DNA of 64,000 nucleotides from Aeromicrobium senzhongii (GTDB taxonomy: Bacteria > Actinomycetota > Actinomycetes > Propionibacteriales > Nocardioidaceae). Shown one piece after another: positions 43,255-52,624 of this stretch (position 1 is its first letter; every line of letters begins with the position of its first letter). The notes beneath the pieces were generated by a model. That model was not told where the DNA came from, searched no databases, and saw nothing but the letters and a program-made list of their open reading frames with translations. Location: contig NZ_CP060587.1 of NCBI RefSeq assembly GCF_014334735.1, forward strand, positions 2,418,001 to 2,482,000, in the 5' to 3' direction. The position numbers and the translations under genes were made by a program.

Positions 43255-45432
43255 ATGAGTCTGCAAGCATCCGAGGTCTCTGCCTCGATGCTCTCGGCCC
43301 GCGGCGACGACCTCGACGACCTGGTCCGCGAGGCCGGGCGGATCCGCGACGAGGGCCTGGCCCGCGCCGGTCGCCCCGGAGTCGTCACGTGGTCCCGCAA
43401 GGTCTTCGTCCCCGTCACGACCCTGTGCCGCGATCGCTGCCACTACTGCGTCTTCGTCGACACCCCCGGCAAGCTCGAGCGCAAGGGCATCGCGCCCTAC
43501 CTCTCCGAGGAGCACGTGCTGGCGATCGCGCACCAGGGCGCGGCGCTGGGGTGCAAGGAGGCGCTGCTGACCCTCGGCGATCGTCCCGAGGACCGCTGGG
43601 ACGTCGCCCGCGAGTGGCTCGACCAGCACGGCTTCGCGTCGACCTTGGACTACGTCGGGCACCTGGCTCGCCGGATCACCGAGGAGACCGGCCTGCTGGC
43701 GCACCTCAACCCCGGCGTCATGACCGCGGACGAACTGGAGCGGTTGCGCCCGACCGCACCCTCGATGGGCATGATGCTCGAGACCACGAGCCACCGGTTG
43801 TTCGCCGAGCCCGGACAGGCCCACTTCGGCTCGCCCGACAAGGATCCGGCGTTGCGCCTGCAGGTGCTCGAGGACGCCGGCCGCCTCAGGATCCCCTTCA
43901 CGACCGGCCTGTTGATCGGCATCGGCGAGACGCTCGAGGAGCGGTTCGACTCGATCCTCGCCCTGCGCGACGTGTCCGAGCGCCACGGTCACGTGCAGGA
44001 GGTCATCATCCAGAACTTCCGCGCCAAGCCGGCCACTGCGATGCAGGGCGTCGCCGACGCCGAGACCGATGCGTACATCGCGGCGGTCGCCACGACCCGC
44101 ATCGTGCTGGGCCCCGACGCCCGGATCCAGGCGCCGCCGAACCTCTCCGACCCCGGCGAGCTGGCCCGCCTGGTCGCGGCCGGCATCGACGACTGGGGCG
44201 GCATCAGCCCGCTGACCGCCGACCACGTGAACCCCGAGCGTCCCTGGCCCCAGGTCGACCAGCTGACCGAGCTCACCCGTGCGACCGGCTACGAGCTGCG
44301 TGAGCGCCTCACGGTGCACCCGCACTACATCCGCGACCGCGACACCTGGATCGACCCGATGCTGCACGACGCCGTTCTCGCGTTCGCCGACGCTGACGGT
44401 CTCGCCGCCGCGGGCGAGCGGACGCCGCGCACCACCGGCACCGGTCACCGCGACCTCTTCGCGCGGGCCGAGCAGGACCCCGCCGGACTGAGCGACGACG
44501 AGTACGTCCGGCTCCTGACGGCGACCGGGCCCGACCTCGACCGGCTGACCGGGTTGGCCGACGAGCTGCGGCGCTCCGTCGCGGGCGCCACGGTCTCCCT
44601 CGTCCAAAACCGCAACCTCGGCTCGGACCAGGTGACCGACCCGGCTCTCGTCGCGCAGGTCGCCGCCGACGCGGTCGATCTCGGTGCCACCGAGCTGTGC
44701 ATCCAGGGAACGGCGAGTCCGGACACCCCCGACGACGTCTACGAGCAGATGTTGCGGGCCGCCAGCGCCGCCGCTCCGGGTCTGCACCTGCACGCCTTCC
44801 GCCCGGCCGACGTCATCGACGGCGCTCGGCGGAGCGGCCGCACGGTGGCCGAGCAGTACGCGGCGCTGGCTGCGGCAGGTGCCGACACCGTCCCTGGGAC
44901 GGGCGTCAAGGTGCTCGATGAGGCGTATCGCGCCGAGCACTTCCCCGCCGACCTTCCCGTCGACCGTTGGGAGGAGGCGATCCGCGCCGCGCACGGACTG
45001 GGCCTGCACTCCACCTCCGTGCTGTTCTACGGCCACGGCGAGTCGCCGCTGCAGCGCGTCCGCCACCTGCGCCGCCTCCGCGCCATCCAGTCCGACACCG
45101 GTGGCTTCAACGAGCTCGTGCCCATGGCGTTCCCCGGCGGCGACCACAGCGACGACCAGCACCGTGCCGTCCACGCGGTCGCCCGGTTGATGCTGCACGG
45201 CAGCGTCAACCACGTCCAGGCGGCCTGGACCCGGCTGGGCGTCGAGGGCGCGATCCTCGTGCTGCGCTCGGGCGCGGACGATCTCGGCGGCACGCTCTAC
45301 GACGGCCGGGTGCTGCCCGAGGCCGGCGTCGAGTTCGGCCAGGAGCTGACCGTCGAGACGGCCGAGCGCATCGCCAGGAAGCTCGGCCGCCAGCTCCGCC
45401 TGCGCACCACGACGTACGGCGTCGCCCCGTGA
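43255..45432 (+). CDS. fbiC: FbiC-like CofG-CofH fusion with degenerate CofH half
   Basis: FbiC normally joins two radical-SAM enzymes that make the deazaflavin FO for F420. The CofG half (residues 1-400) is intact: Cys58, Cys62 and Cys65 form CxxxCxxC. The C-terminal half keeps the CofH scaffold (DLGATELCIQG, LHLHAFRPADVI, DTVPGTGVKVLD, TGGFNELVPMAF, LMLHG, DDLGGTL, LRTTTYG). The whole cluster loop is gone: NRN is followed at once by LGSDQV (residues 452-460), and no CxxxCxxC remains. At 725 residues it is about 120-130 shorter than mycobacterial FbiC. It can probably do only the CofG step; a separate CofH would be required. Confidence 0.88.
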   Translation: MSLQASEVSASMLSARGDDLDDLVREAGRIRDEGLARAGRPGVVTWSRKVFVPVTTLCRDRCHYCVFVDTPGKLERKGIAPYLSEEHVLAIAHQGAALGCKEALLTLGDRPEDRWDVAREWLDQHGFASTLDYVGHLARRITEETGLLAHLNPGVMTADELERLRPTAPSMGMMLETTSHRLFAEPGQAHFGSPDKDPALRLQVLEDAGRLRIPFTTGLLIGIGETLEERFDSILALRDVSERHGHVQEVIIQNFRAKPATAMQGVADAETDAYIAAVATTRIVLGPDARIQAPPNLSDPGELARLVAAGIDDWGGISPLTADHVNPERPWPQVDQLTELTRATGYELRERLTVHPHYIRDRDTWIDPMLHDAVLAFADADGLAAAGERTPRTTGTGHRDLFARAEQDPAGLSDDEYVRLLTATGPDLDRLTGLADELRRSVAGATVSLVQNRNLGSDQVTDPALVAQVAADAVDLGATELCIQGTASPDTPDDVYEQMLRAASAAAPGLHLHAFRPADVIDGARRSGRTVAEQYAALAAAGADTVPGTGVKVLDEAYRAEHFPADLPVDRWEEAIRAAHGLGLHSTSVLFYGHGESPLQRVRHLRRLRAIQSDTGGFNELVPMAFPGGDHSDDQHRAVHAVARLMLHGSVNHVQAAWTRLGVEGAILVLRSGADDLGGTLYDGRVLPEAGVEFGQELTVETAERIARKLGRQLRLRTTTYGVAP

Positions 45433-46853
45433 TCCGCGTCCGGGTGGCGGTGGTCGGCGCCGGGTTCGCGGGCGTGGCCATGGCCCGGCGGCTGGCCGCC
45501 GCGGGTGAGTCGTTCGTCGTGCTCGAGCGCCGTCCCGGCATCGGCGGGACGTGGCACGACAATCGCTACCCCGGTGTCGCGTGCGACGTCCCGGCGCACC
45601 TGTACGGCTACTCCGACATCGCCCACCCGGGCTTCAGCCGCGTGTTCGCGCCGGGCGCCGAGATCCTCGAGTACCTGCAGGATGCCGCCGCCCCGGTCGC
45701 CGACCGGATCATGCTGTCGACCCGGCTCGAGTCGGCCGACTGGGACGGCGACGCCTGGCAGCTGACCACCTCACGCGGACGGGTCGAGGCGGAGGTCCTC
45801 GTGATGGCCGCCGGCCGGCTGACCGAGCCGCGTCTGCCCGAGGTCCCGGGCACCTTCGACGGCCCGGTCGTCCACACGGCCCGCTGGGACGACGACCTCG
45901 ATCTCGACGGCGCCCGGGTGGCCGTCGTCGGCACCGGCGCCTCGGGCATCCAGATCGTGCCCGAGCTGGCGCGCCGCGCCGAGTCCGTCGTCGTGCTGCA
46001 GCGCAGCGCCCCGTTCATCCTGCCCAAGGGCGACCGTGCCTACGCCGAGGCCGAGATCGCCCTGTTCGAGCGTCAGCCCGATCGGCTGGCCGGACTGCGC
46101 GCCGACCTCATGCGCGAGACCGAGGAGGTCTTCGCCCAGCGCGCCGGCGACGGCCGCGCCGAGGCCCGGGGCCGGGCGCTGGGGCACCTCGCCTCCCAGG
46201 TCCCCGATCCGGTGCTGCGAGCGGCGCTGACTCCCGACCACGAGTTCGGCTGCAAGCGCGTGCTGTTCAGCGACGACTACTACTCGACGCTGCGGATGCC
46301 GCACGTGCGCCACGTCCCCGGTGCCCTGACCGCGTACGAGCCCCGCGCGGTGGTCGCGGCTGATCGTTCCCGCCACGAGGTGGACGTCGTCGTGGCCGCG
46401 ACCGGCTTCCACACCACGCGCCAGCCCTACGCCGAGCTGATCAGGGGCCGCGGGGGGATCTCGCTCGACCAGTACTGGTCCCAGGGCATGCGGGCGTACG
46501 CCTCGACCGCCGTGCACGGCTTCCCCAACCTCTTCGTCCTCGACGGCCCCAACGCGACGCTCGCGCACAACTCGGCCGTGCTCATGATCGAGGCCCAGGC
46601 CGACTACGTGGCCTCGGCGCTGCCGTGGACCGCGCACGGCCCGCTCGAGGTCTCGTTCGAGGCCGAGCAGCGGTACGTCGACGAGCTGCAGGAGCGCTCC
46701 ACCGTGTGGATCTCCGGCTGCCACAACTGGTACGTCGACGAGCGGTCCGGCCGGCAGGTGCTGCTCTGGCCCGGCAAGGCACAGGAGTTCCGCGACCGGT
46801 TCGGCTCCTTCGACCCGGCACCGTTCGGCGTCGTGGAGTCTGCCGGTGCGTGA
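45429..46853 (+). CDS. Baeyer-Villiger-type monooxygenase inside the F420 operon
   Basis: This 474-residue class B flavoprotein has FAD motif VVGAGFAGVAMARRL, GGTWHDNRYPGVACDVPAHLYGY, the fingerprint FDGPVVHTARWD and the NADPH motif VVGTGASGI. The GTG at 45429 overlaps the fbiC stop by 4 nt and the 3' end overlaps fbiD by 8 nt, so it is made together with the F420 enzymes. No such enzyme belongs to the known F420 pathway. It could use a product of the pathway or simply share its expression. It is a different protein from the monooxygenase at 19,252-20,727. Confidence 0.85.
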   Translation: MIRVRVAVVGAGFAGVAMARRLAAAGESFVVLERRPGIGGTWHDNRYPGVACDVPAHLYGYSDIAHPGFSRVFAPGAEILEYLQDAAAPVADRIMLSTRLESADWDGDAWQLTTSRGRVEAEVLVMAAGRLTEPRLPEVPGTFDGPVVHTARWDDDLDLDGARVAVVGTGASGIQIVPELARRAESVVVLQRSAPFILPKGDRAYAEAEIALFERQPDRLAGLRADLMRETEEVFAQRAGDGRAEARGRALGHLASQVPDPVLRAALTPDHEFGCKRVLFSDDYYSTLRMPHVRHVPGALTAYEPRAVVAADRSRHEVDVVVAATGFHTTRQPYAELIRGRGGISLDQYWSQGMRAYASTAVHGFPNLFVLDGPNATLAHNSAVLMIEAQADYVASALPWTAHGPLEVSFEAEQRYVDELQERSTVWISGCHNWYVDERSGRQVLLWPGKAQEFRDRFGSFDPAPFGVVESAGA

Positions 46854-47436
46854 CCGGCGGCGACGCGTCTGGACCGTCGTCATCCCCGTCAAGCCGACCG
46901 AGCTGGGCAAGTCGCGCCTCGAGATCCCCGGGGTCGAGCGGGTCGCGCTGGCGCGCGCCATCGCGCTGGACACCATCGAGGCGGCGGCCCAGGTGGCGCG
47001 CGTCGTGGTCGTCACCGCGGACCCGACGATCGACGCGCCCGGCGTCGAGATCGTCGTCGAGTCCGCCCCGCGCGGGATCGCCGCAGCGGTCGCCGACGGC
47101 CTCGCCACGATCCCCCGCGATCGGCGGGCCGTCCTCCTGGGCGACCTGCCCGGACTGCGCCCGGAGGACCTCGCCCAGGCCCTCGAGCTGGCGCAGGAGA
47201 CGCGCCTGGGCGCCGTGCCCGACGAGGAGCGCCACGGCACCACACTGCTCACGGCTCGGGAGGGCGACCTGCCGGAGGCGTTCGGTCCCGACTCGTGGCG
47301 CCGTCACCGTGAGGCGGGCTTCCTCGAGCTGCCCGTGCCCTCGTGGTCGACGCTGCGTCGCGACGTGGATCGGGCCGACCACCTCCTCGGCGCCCTCGGA
47401 CCTCGCACCTCCGCGGTGCTCGGCCGCGTGTCCTGA
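46846..47436 (+). CDS. fbiD: 2-phospho-lactate / phosphoenolpyruvate guanylyltransferase
   Basis: This 196-residue nucleotidyltransferase has the CofC/FbiD fold: VVIPVKPTELGKSRL (GTP-binding loop with lysines), VALARAIALDT, VVVVTADPTID, the LLGDLPGLRPEDL acidic metal motif and PDEERHGTTLL. It activates 2-phospholactate or, in actinobacteria, phosphoenolpyruvate with GTP to build the side chain of F420. It starts at GTG 46846 within the monooxygenase gene. Whether PEP or PL is used cannot be told without structural comparison. Confidence 0.9.
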   Translation: MRDRRRRVWTVVIPVKPTELGKSRLEIPGVERVALARAIALDTIEAAAQVARVVVVTADPTIDAPGVEIVVESAPRGIAAAVADGLATIPRDRRAVLLGDLPGLRPEDLAQALELAQETRLGAVPDEERHGTTLLTAREGDLPEAFGPDSWRRHREAGFLELPVPSWSTLRRDVDRADHLLGALGPRTSAVLGRVS

Positions 47437-47437
47437 A

Positions 47438-47845
47438 TCAGGACTTCGTGAAGACCAGGTCTCCCTCGTCGGGGACCAGGCGATCACCCTCGACGGTGAG
47501 GGCCTTCGGCAGCGTGACCGGGGTGTCGGCGACGGCACCGCACTGGACCTCGCCGTCCCGGTCGGGCTTCAGGCGGACCTGCCCACCGACGAGCTCCCAA
47601 CGCCCCGGCAGCTCGACACACCCGTCCGTGGCGACATAGGTGTTGTCGTCGGAGAGAGTCAGGGTGAGACGCCGGCCGGACTGCGCGATCGGCTCGGACT
47701 CCCAGGCTCCGAGCACCGGCAGCGTGTCCTCCGGGCCTCCGGTCTCCTGGGACGCCGTGTCCTGCGCAGCCGGCCCTGAGGACTCCTGCGAGCATCCCGT
47801 CAGCACCAGGGTCAGGGCGAAGAGCAGAGCGGTGAGCGTGCGCAT
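47438..47845 (-). CDS. META-like secreted lipoprotein
   Basis: This 135-residue lipoprotein has lipobox LTGC (the Cys is about residue 18) and a Ser/Asp/Gly-rich spacer. A beta-rich domain follows with LGAWESEP, LTLTLSDDNTYVATDGCVELPGRWE and GDLVFTKS, similar to META/HslJ-like folds. It follows fbiA in the same direction by 20 nt. Function is unknown; an association with F420 is only positional. The stop codon is 1 nt from the fbiD stop on the other strand. Confidence 0.65.
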   Translation of the reverse strand: MRTLTALLFALTLVLTGCSQESSGPAAQDTASQETGGPEDTLPVLGAWESEPIAQSGRRLTLTLSDDNTYVATDGCVELPGRWELVGGQVRLKPDRDGEVQCGAVADTPVTLPKALTVEGDRLVPDEGDLVFTKS

Positions 47846-47865
47846 GTCGCCACGGTAGCCGCTGG

Positions 47866-48810
47866 CTAGGAGGTGATGGCGGCGCGCGCCAACGTGGCCG
47901 CCCGCTCGACGTCGCTCATCCACAGCGGCCGGACGCGGACGTCCCAGCCCTCATCGATCAGCACGGGAGCGAGGTCGGCGTCCTCCTCGGCCAGCAACCA
48001 GGTGTCGAGCACTCCCCCGTCGGCTCGCCGCCCGTAGTGCCGCGCGACGGCGTCAGCCGAGGTCTCGACACCGATCGCCGTGAGGCAGGCGTCGGCCATG
48101 CCGCGCACGACCTTGCCGCCGATGATCGGCGAGATCCCGACGACGCGAGCTGCGTCGGCGATGGCCTCGCGGACGCCGGGGACGGCCAGGATCGGGCCGA
48201 TGGAAACGACGGGGTTCGAGGGCGCCAACACGACCACGTCCGCACCGGTGATGGCCTCGACCACACCCGGCGCGGGCACGGCCGACTCGATGCCGGGGTT
48301 CTCGAAGGCACGAGCGAGCACGGTGGCGCGGTGCCGCGTCCACCACTCCTGGAAGTGCAGTCGCGTGCCGTCCTCGACCACGACCTGCGTGTCGACCTCG
48401 GAGTCGGTCATCGGCAGCAGCCGCACGCCGATCGGCCACCGGGAGCCGAGCCGCTCGGCGATCTGGGTGTAGGTCAGACCGTCACGTAGCCACCCGGTGC
48501 GCGCCAGGTGCGTGCCGAGGTCGAGGTCGCCCAGGGTGAACCACGGCCACCCGGCATCCCACGCGCGCAGCTCGTCACTGACGCGCTCGGTCTCGCCGGC
48601 GCGACCCCAGCCGCGTTCGGTGTCGTTCACGCCTGCCAGGGCGTAGAGGATGGAGTCGATGTCGGGCTGCAGGCGCACGCCCGAGAGCCACAGGTCGTCA
48701 CCGGTGTTGACGACCACGGTGATCTCGGCGTCCGAGCCCTCCAGCGCAGCGCGCAGGCCGCGCACGAAGCGCGCTCCGCCCACTCCCCCGGCCAGCACGG
48801 TGACCCTCAT
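47866..48810 (-). CDS. fbiA: 2-phospho-L-lactate transferase
   Basis: This 314-residue CofD/FbiA enzyme transfers the phospholactyl or phosphoenolpyruvyl group to FO, giving F420-0 or dehydro-F420-0. The N-terminus MRVTVLAGGVGGARFVRGL binds substrate phosphates, and VVVNTGDDLWLSGVRLQPDIDSILYALAG is the signature. APSNPVVSIGPILAVPGVREAI, ISPIIGGKVVRG and GWDVRVRPLWMSD complete it. It starts 1 nt after the fbiB stop codon, so the two are coupled. Confidence 0.95.
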   Translation of the reverse strand: MRVTVLAGGVGGARFVRGLRAALEGSDAEITVVVNTGDDLWLSGVRLQPDIDSILYALAGVNDTERGWGRAGETERVSDELRAWDAGWPWFTLGDLDLGTHLARTGWLRDGLTYTQIAERLGSRWPIGVRLLPMTDSEVDTQVVVEDGTRLHFQEWWTRHRATVLARAFENPGIESAVPAPGVVEAITGADVVVLAPSNPVVSIGPILAVPGVREAIADAARVVGISPIIGGKVVRGMADACLTAIGVETSADAVARHYGRRADGGVLDTWLLAEEDADLAPVLIDEGWDVRVRPLWMSDVERAATLARAAITS

Positions 48811-48811
48811 G

Positions 48812-49489
48812 TCAGCCACCCGTCCGGAACAGGTCCTCGTCGGGCGAGCGCACGATGCTGCGCGCGCCCGGCAGGTCGAGGCCGCCGACCAGGTCGGCTC
48901 GGCCCCGGACGATCGCGACGGGCACGTGGCCGTCCTTGGGCTTGACCAGCTCGGCGGCGGCGCACAGCTCGTCGGCCACGCACGACATGGTGACGGCCAG
49001 CGGACGGCCGTCGGCGTCGCGCGCGGGCTGCTCGAACAGGCGGACGCCAGCGGCGCCGATCGCGGCGTCGGTCTGGCCCAGGCGCCAGGCGCGGCCCAGC
49101 GTATCGGAGACCAGGACGCCGACGTGGGCGACCTCGCGCAGTCGCTCGGCCAGTCGCCGGGCCGAGGCGTCGGGATCGACGGGCAGCAGCAGGACGTGAC
49201 CGTCGGGGACGTTGCTGGCGTCGACCCCCGCGGCGGCGGCGACGATCCCGAGGCGGTTCTCGACGATGCGCACCGAGCCGCGCTCGGCGACGACGCGGAC
49301 GGTCTCGGCGGTGATCGCGTCCTCACGGTCAGCGGCCGCGACGAGGCGGCCCTCGGCCTTCGAGACGATCTTGGACGTCACGACGACGATGTCGCCGTCG
49401 GACGGCGTGCTGTGAGCGAGGATCAGGGCGGCGAGGTCGTCGCCCTCACGGATCTCCGGCAGTCCGGAGACCCCGGAGACGGTCAGCAT
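48812..49489 (-). CDS. fbiB: F420-0:gamma-glutamyl ligase, single domain
   Basis: This 225-residue CofE-type ligase adds glutamates to F420-0. The core is [66 protein letters not shown] and [11 protein letters not shown]. Mycobacterial FbiB is about 450 residues with an extra FMN nitroreductase domain that reduces dehydro-F420-0; that domain is absent here and is not encoded nearby. Reduction must be done by another protein. It lies 6 nt after prfB, in the same direction. Confidence 0.93.
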   Translation of the reverse strand: MLTVSGVSGLPEIREGDDLAALILAHSTPSDGDIVVVTSKIVSKAEGRLVAAADREDAITAETVRVVAERGSVRIVENRLGIVAAAAGVDASNVPDGHVLLLPVDPDASARRLAERLREVAHVGVLVSDTLGRAWRLGQTDAAIGAAGVRLFEQPARDADGRPLAVTMSCVADELCAAAELVKPKDGHVPVAIVRGRADLVGGLDLPGARSIVRSPDEDLFRTGG

Positions 49490-49495
49490 CGAGGC

Positions 49496-50608
49496 TCAGG
49501 CCGCGTCGGCCTGGTTCCGCCGCCAGCGGATGCCGGCCTCGATGAGCTCGTCGATCTCGCCGTCGAGGACGGCCTGCGTCTGGCCGGTCTCGTAGTCGGT
49601 GCGCAGGTCCTTGACCAGCTGGTACGGGTTGAGCACGTAGTTGCGCATCTGGTCGCCCCACGAGGCCTGGACGTCGCCGCGCAGCTCGTCGAGGTGGGCG
49701 CGCTCCTCGGCCTTCTTCAGGGCCAGCAGCTTGGCCTTGAGGATCACCATCGCGCTGGCCTTGTTCTGCAGCTGGCTCTTCTCGTTCTGGCAGCTGACGA
49801 CCACGCCGGTGGGGATGTGGGTCAGGCGCACGGCCGAGTCGGTGGTGTTGACGCTCTGGCCGCCGGGACCGCTGGAGCGGTAGACGTCGACGCGCACCTC
49901 GTCCTCGGGGATCTCGATGTTGTCGGTGGCCTCGAGCACGGGCACGACCTCGACCGCGGCGAAGGACGTCTGACGACGGCCCTGGTTGTCGAAGGGGCTG
50001 ATCCGGACCAGGCGGTGCGTTCCGGCCTCGACCGAGAGGGTGCCGTAGGCGTAGGGGGCGCGGATCGCGAAGGTCGTGGACTTGAGCCCGGCCTCCTCGG
50101 CGTAGCTCGTGTCGTAGATCTCGACCGGGTACTTGTGGCGCTCGGCCCAGCGGATGTACATGCGCTGGAGCATCAGGGCGAAGTCGGCGGCGTCGACGCC
50201 ACCGGCGCCCGAGCGGATGGTCACGAGGGCCTCGCGCTCGTCGTACTCTCCCGAGAGCAGCGTGCGGACCTCGAGGCTGTCGATGGCGGTGGCGAGTCGG
50301 TCGACCTCGGACTCGACCTCGGCCTTGGAGTCGGCGTCACCCTCCTCGGCACTGAGCTCGAGCAGCACGCTGACGTCGTCAAGACGCTGGCGCAGGGTAC
50401 GGACCTTCTCGGTCTCGGACTGCAGCACCGACAGGCGACCCGTGACGCGCTGGGCGTTGGCCTGGTCGTCCCAGAGGTCGGGGGCCCCGACCTCCTCCTG
50501 GAGATCGGCGATCTCCGCCTCCATCTTGGGCAGGTCGAGCACCCGCTCGATCGACGTCAGGGTCGTGTCGAGTTGCTTGATCCGGTCATTGAGATCGACG
50601 GTGGCCAC
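49496..50608 (-). CDS. prfB: Peptide chain release factor 2
   Basis: This 370-residue class I release factor recognises UGA and UAA. The GGQ loop [23 protein letters not shown] at about residue 250 catalyses peptidyl-tRNA hydrolysis. The SPFD-type recognition loop lies in [11 protein letters not shown]. The reading frame is continuous, with no E. coli-style programmed frameshift. The GTG at 50608 has a TAACCT element ending 6 nt upstream. Confidence 0.96.
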   Translation of the reverse strand: MATVDLNDRIKQLDTTLTSIERVLDLPKMEAEIADLQEEVGAPDLWDDQANAQRVTGRLSVLQSETEKVRTLRQRLDDVSVLLELSAEEGDADSKAEVESEVDRLATAIDSLEVRTLLSGEYDEREALVTIRSGAGGVDAADFALMLQRMYIRWAERHKYPVEIYDTSYAEEAGLKSTTFAIRAPYAYGTLSVEAGTHRLVRISPFDNQGRRQTSFAAVEVVPVLEATDNIEIPEDEVRVDVYRSSGPGGQSVNTTDSAVRLTHIPTGVVVSCQNEKSQLQNKASAMVILKAKLLALKKAEERAHLDELRGDVQASWGDQMRNYVLNPYQLVKDLRTDYETGQTQAVLDGEIDELIEAGIRWRRNQADAA

Positions 50609-50764
50609 GCGTCGAGGTTACCGCCGAAGGCCAGAACCGGTGTCGTCGACCGTCCGCGTGGCGGGCGAATTCAGATTCCTTCGGTATGCGAGGTGAATTC
50701 GGTCACGCGAGCGCGCGGCACCCGGCATGATCGATCCACCGAAGTACGCGGGAACGGAGAAGGC

Positions 50765-51007
50765 ATGACGAACGAGCACATCGCTGCCACCGCGCTGGGC
50801 AGCGAGATGGGCTTCCTCGTCTTCTGGCTCGTGCCCCACACTGCGGCGCTGAGCCTGATGTCGACGCTCCTGGTCGTGGTCGGATCCGTCGCCCTGGTGA
50901 CCCTGATCGCCCGGGGCATCGCCGCCCGGTTCGGCATCGATGACCCCTGGCGCGAGATCGGCCTGGACACCGGCTGGGACCTGGAGCTGGCCGAGATCTG
51001 CGCCTGA
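50765..51007 (+). CDS. Small two-helix membrane protein
   Basis: This 80-residue protein has a GGAGAAGG ribosome-binding site. It carries two hydrophobic stretches (about residues 16-24 and 29-50) and an acidic C-terminus (WREIGLDTGWDLELAEICA). I recognise no family. It stands alone between the divergent prfB and a terminator. Codon use looks normal for the window. Confidence 0.6.
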   Translation: MTNEHIAATALGSEMGFLVFWLVPHTAALSLMSTLLVVVGSVALVTLIARGIAARFGIDDPWREIGLDTGWDLELAEICA

Positions 51008-51013
51008 CAGACC

Positions 51014-51049
51014 AACGGCGGGTCGTCCCGAGGGAGACGACCCGCCGTT
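51014..51049. terminator. Bidirectional terminator hairpin
   Basis: AACGGCGGGTCGTC pairs with GACGACCCGCCGTT in a 14-bp perfect stem with an 8-nt loop. It sits between the convergent small membrane protein and alkaline phosphatase genes. Confidence 0.9.
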
Positions 51050-51061
51050 CTCCGTCTGCGG

Positions 51062-52471
51062 CTACTTCGCCAGTCGCAGGGCGTCGCGGATCGTGAAGAA
51101 CACGTCCGTCTGGTCGGTCAGGCCCACGACGTTCGCCGCCCGCGGCCCGTACGCCGCGATCCGCAACTGCGACCCGGTGTGCTGCTGCGAGCCCGCGGCG
51201 GCGCTCGTGGCGTAGTTGATCGTCATCGGCTGGCCGTCGCGCGTCAGCAGGTTCACGGTCGAGCCCGGCGTGGCCGAGCCGGCCTCGACGATCTGGCTGG
51301 TGTGGGCGTGGTCGGCCGTGACGATGACCGTCGTGTGCTTGTCCTTCTTGGCGTAGTCCAGGGCGACCTTGACGGCCTCGTCGAGGTCGAGCGTCTCGCC
51401 GATCTGGCCGCACGCGTCCGAGGAGTGATTGCGCTTGTCGATGCTGGCTCCCTCGACCTGCAGGAAGAAGCCCTTGCGGTTGCCGCGGTCGAGCAGCTCG
51501 ATCGACTTCTTCGTCAGGTCGGCCAGGTCCGGCAGGGCGGCCGTGCGGGCCGGGTTCTCGGTGCACGCGACCGGCGCCTTCGTGCCGCCGTCGGCCGTGG
51601 CGGCCGGGCCGGTCCACCGGACCGGGAAGTTGCCCGGCGTGAACAGGCCCAGCAGCGGCCGCTCCTGGTCGGCCTGCTTCACGGCCTTGAGGGACGCGAG
51701 GTCCTCCACGACCCGGTAGCCACGGTTCTCGGCCTGGCGGCGCAGGGTCTGACCCTTCCAGGAGCCGGCCGTCGCCGTCTCGGCGAAGGTCGCGGCACCG
51801 CCACCGAGGGACACGTCCGGACGCGTGTCGAGCAGCTGCTCGGTGATGCTGCCCTTCCCACCGTTCTCCTTGGCGTTCGCGGGGCACTTGGCCGTGGTGG
51901 CCGTGGGCCCGTAGCAACTGCGACTGGTCACGTGGGCGACCTGGACGGCCGGGGTCGCGTCCTGCAGCTCGGCGGTCGAGACGTTGCCGGTCTTGTAGCC
52001 GGCCTTCTTGGCCAGTTGCAGCAGGGTGCTGCGGGGCTTGCCGTCGATGTCGACGCTGACGGCACCGTCGTACGACTTGGTGCCCGTCGCCCAGGCGGTG
52101 CCGGTGGCGGCGGAGTCCGGGACGTAGTCGGGCTTGCCGTCCTTGGTCAGGGAGTAGGTCGTGTACTGGCCGGTGAGCGGCAGGGCGTCGATGCCGGGGA
52201 ACCGGCCGGCGGCGCCGTGGACGTAGTTGCGGGCGCTCGTGATCTCCGAGTCCCCCATCCCGTCGCCGACGAGGAGGATGACGTTGTCGGGTCGGTTGCC
52301 GTCGATGGCCTTCTTCACGATCTTCGTCTGGTCGCCCGAGAGGCGCGCGGCGCCGCCGGGGCGGGAGAGGTCACGCTCGCCGCCGGCGACCGATCCCACG
52401 ACTGCTCCCCCGAGGAGCAGTCCTGCGGTGCCGAGGACGAACATGCTGCGGGTGCTGGTGCGAATCTTCAT
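51062..52471 (-). CDS. phoA: Alkaline phosphatase (PhoA family)
   Basis: This 469-residue exported enzyme has an N-terminal signal (residues 1-31). The motifs are VGDGMGDSE (metal), [13 protein letters not shown] with the nucleophile Ser, the [18 protein letters not shown] metal-binding segment, and TADHAHTSQ plus QQHTG. Six cysteines could form disulfides, in keeping with the VKOR gene in this genome. It releases phosphate from monoesters outside the cell. Control by phosphate starvation is expected, but I could not identify a PHO box. It starts at the ATG at 52471. Confidence 0.93.
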   Translation of the reverse strand: MKIRTSTRSMFVLGTAGLLLGGAVVGSVAGGERDLSRPGGAARLSGDQTKIVKKAIDGNRPDNVILLVGDGMGDSEITSARNYVHGAAGRFPGIDALPLTGQYTTYSLTKDGKPDYVPDSAATGTAWATGTKSYDGAVSVDIDGKPRSTLLQLAKKAGYKTGNVSTAELQDATPAVQVAHVTSRSCYGPTATTAKCPANAKENGGKGSITEQLLDTRPDVSLGGGAATFAETATAGSWKGQTLRRQAENRGYRVVEDLASLKAVKQADQERPLLGLFTPGNFPVRWTGPAATADGGTKAPVACTENPARTAALPDLADLTKKSIELLDRGNRKGFFLQVEGASIDKRNHSSDACGQIGETLDLDEAVKVALDYAKKDKHTTVIVTADHAHTSQIVEAGSATPGSTVNLLTRDGQPMTINYATSAAAGSQQHTGSQLRIAAYGPRAANVVGLTDQTDVFFTIRDALRLAK

Positions 52472-52624
52472 GGGTCCAGACCAGCGCAGGCCCGTGACCG
52501 CCCGGTGAACTGCGCCGGAAGGCCTGCCGTCCAGTGCGGCAATCCCCGGGGCCGGTGACCGAACCGACCTGCCCGGGGCGACCGAGCCGCTGCAGGGCGC
52601 CCGGGGAAGGGCATGATGGTGCCC

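Noticed and set aside
43219-45213. Long antisense frame over fbiC
   Set aside because: Composition is that of a G+C shadow, and the plus strand has clear enzyme motifs.
43255-45432. Frameshift as explanation for the missing CofH cysteines
   Set aside because: Motifs before and after the gap stay in one continuous frame, so a simple indel error does not fit.
47430-47444. Palindrome GTCCTGAATCAGGAC as an operator
   Set aside because: It is formed by two converging stop codons and is too short to be a convincing site.
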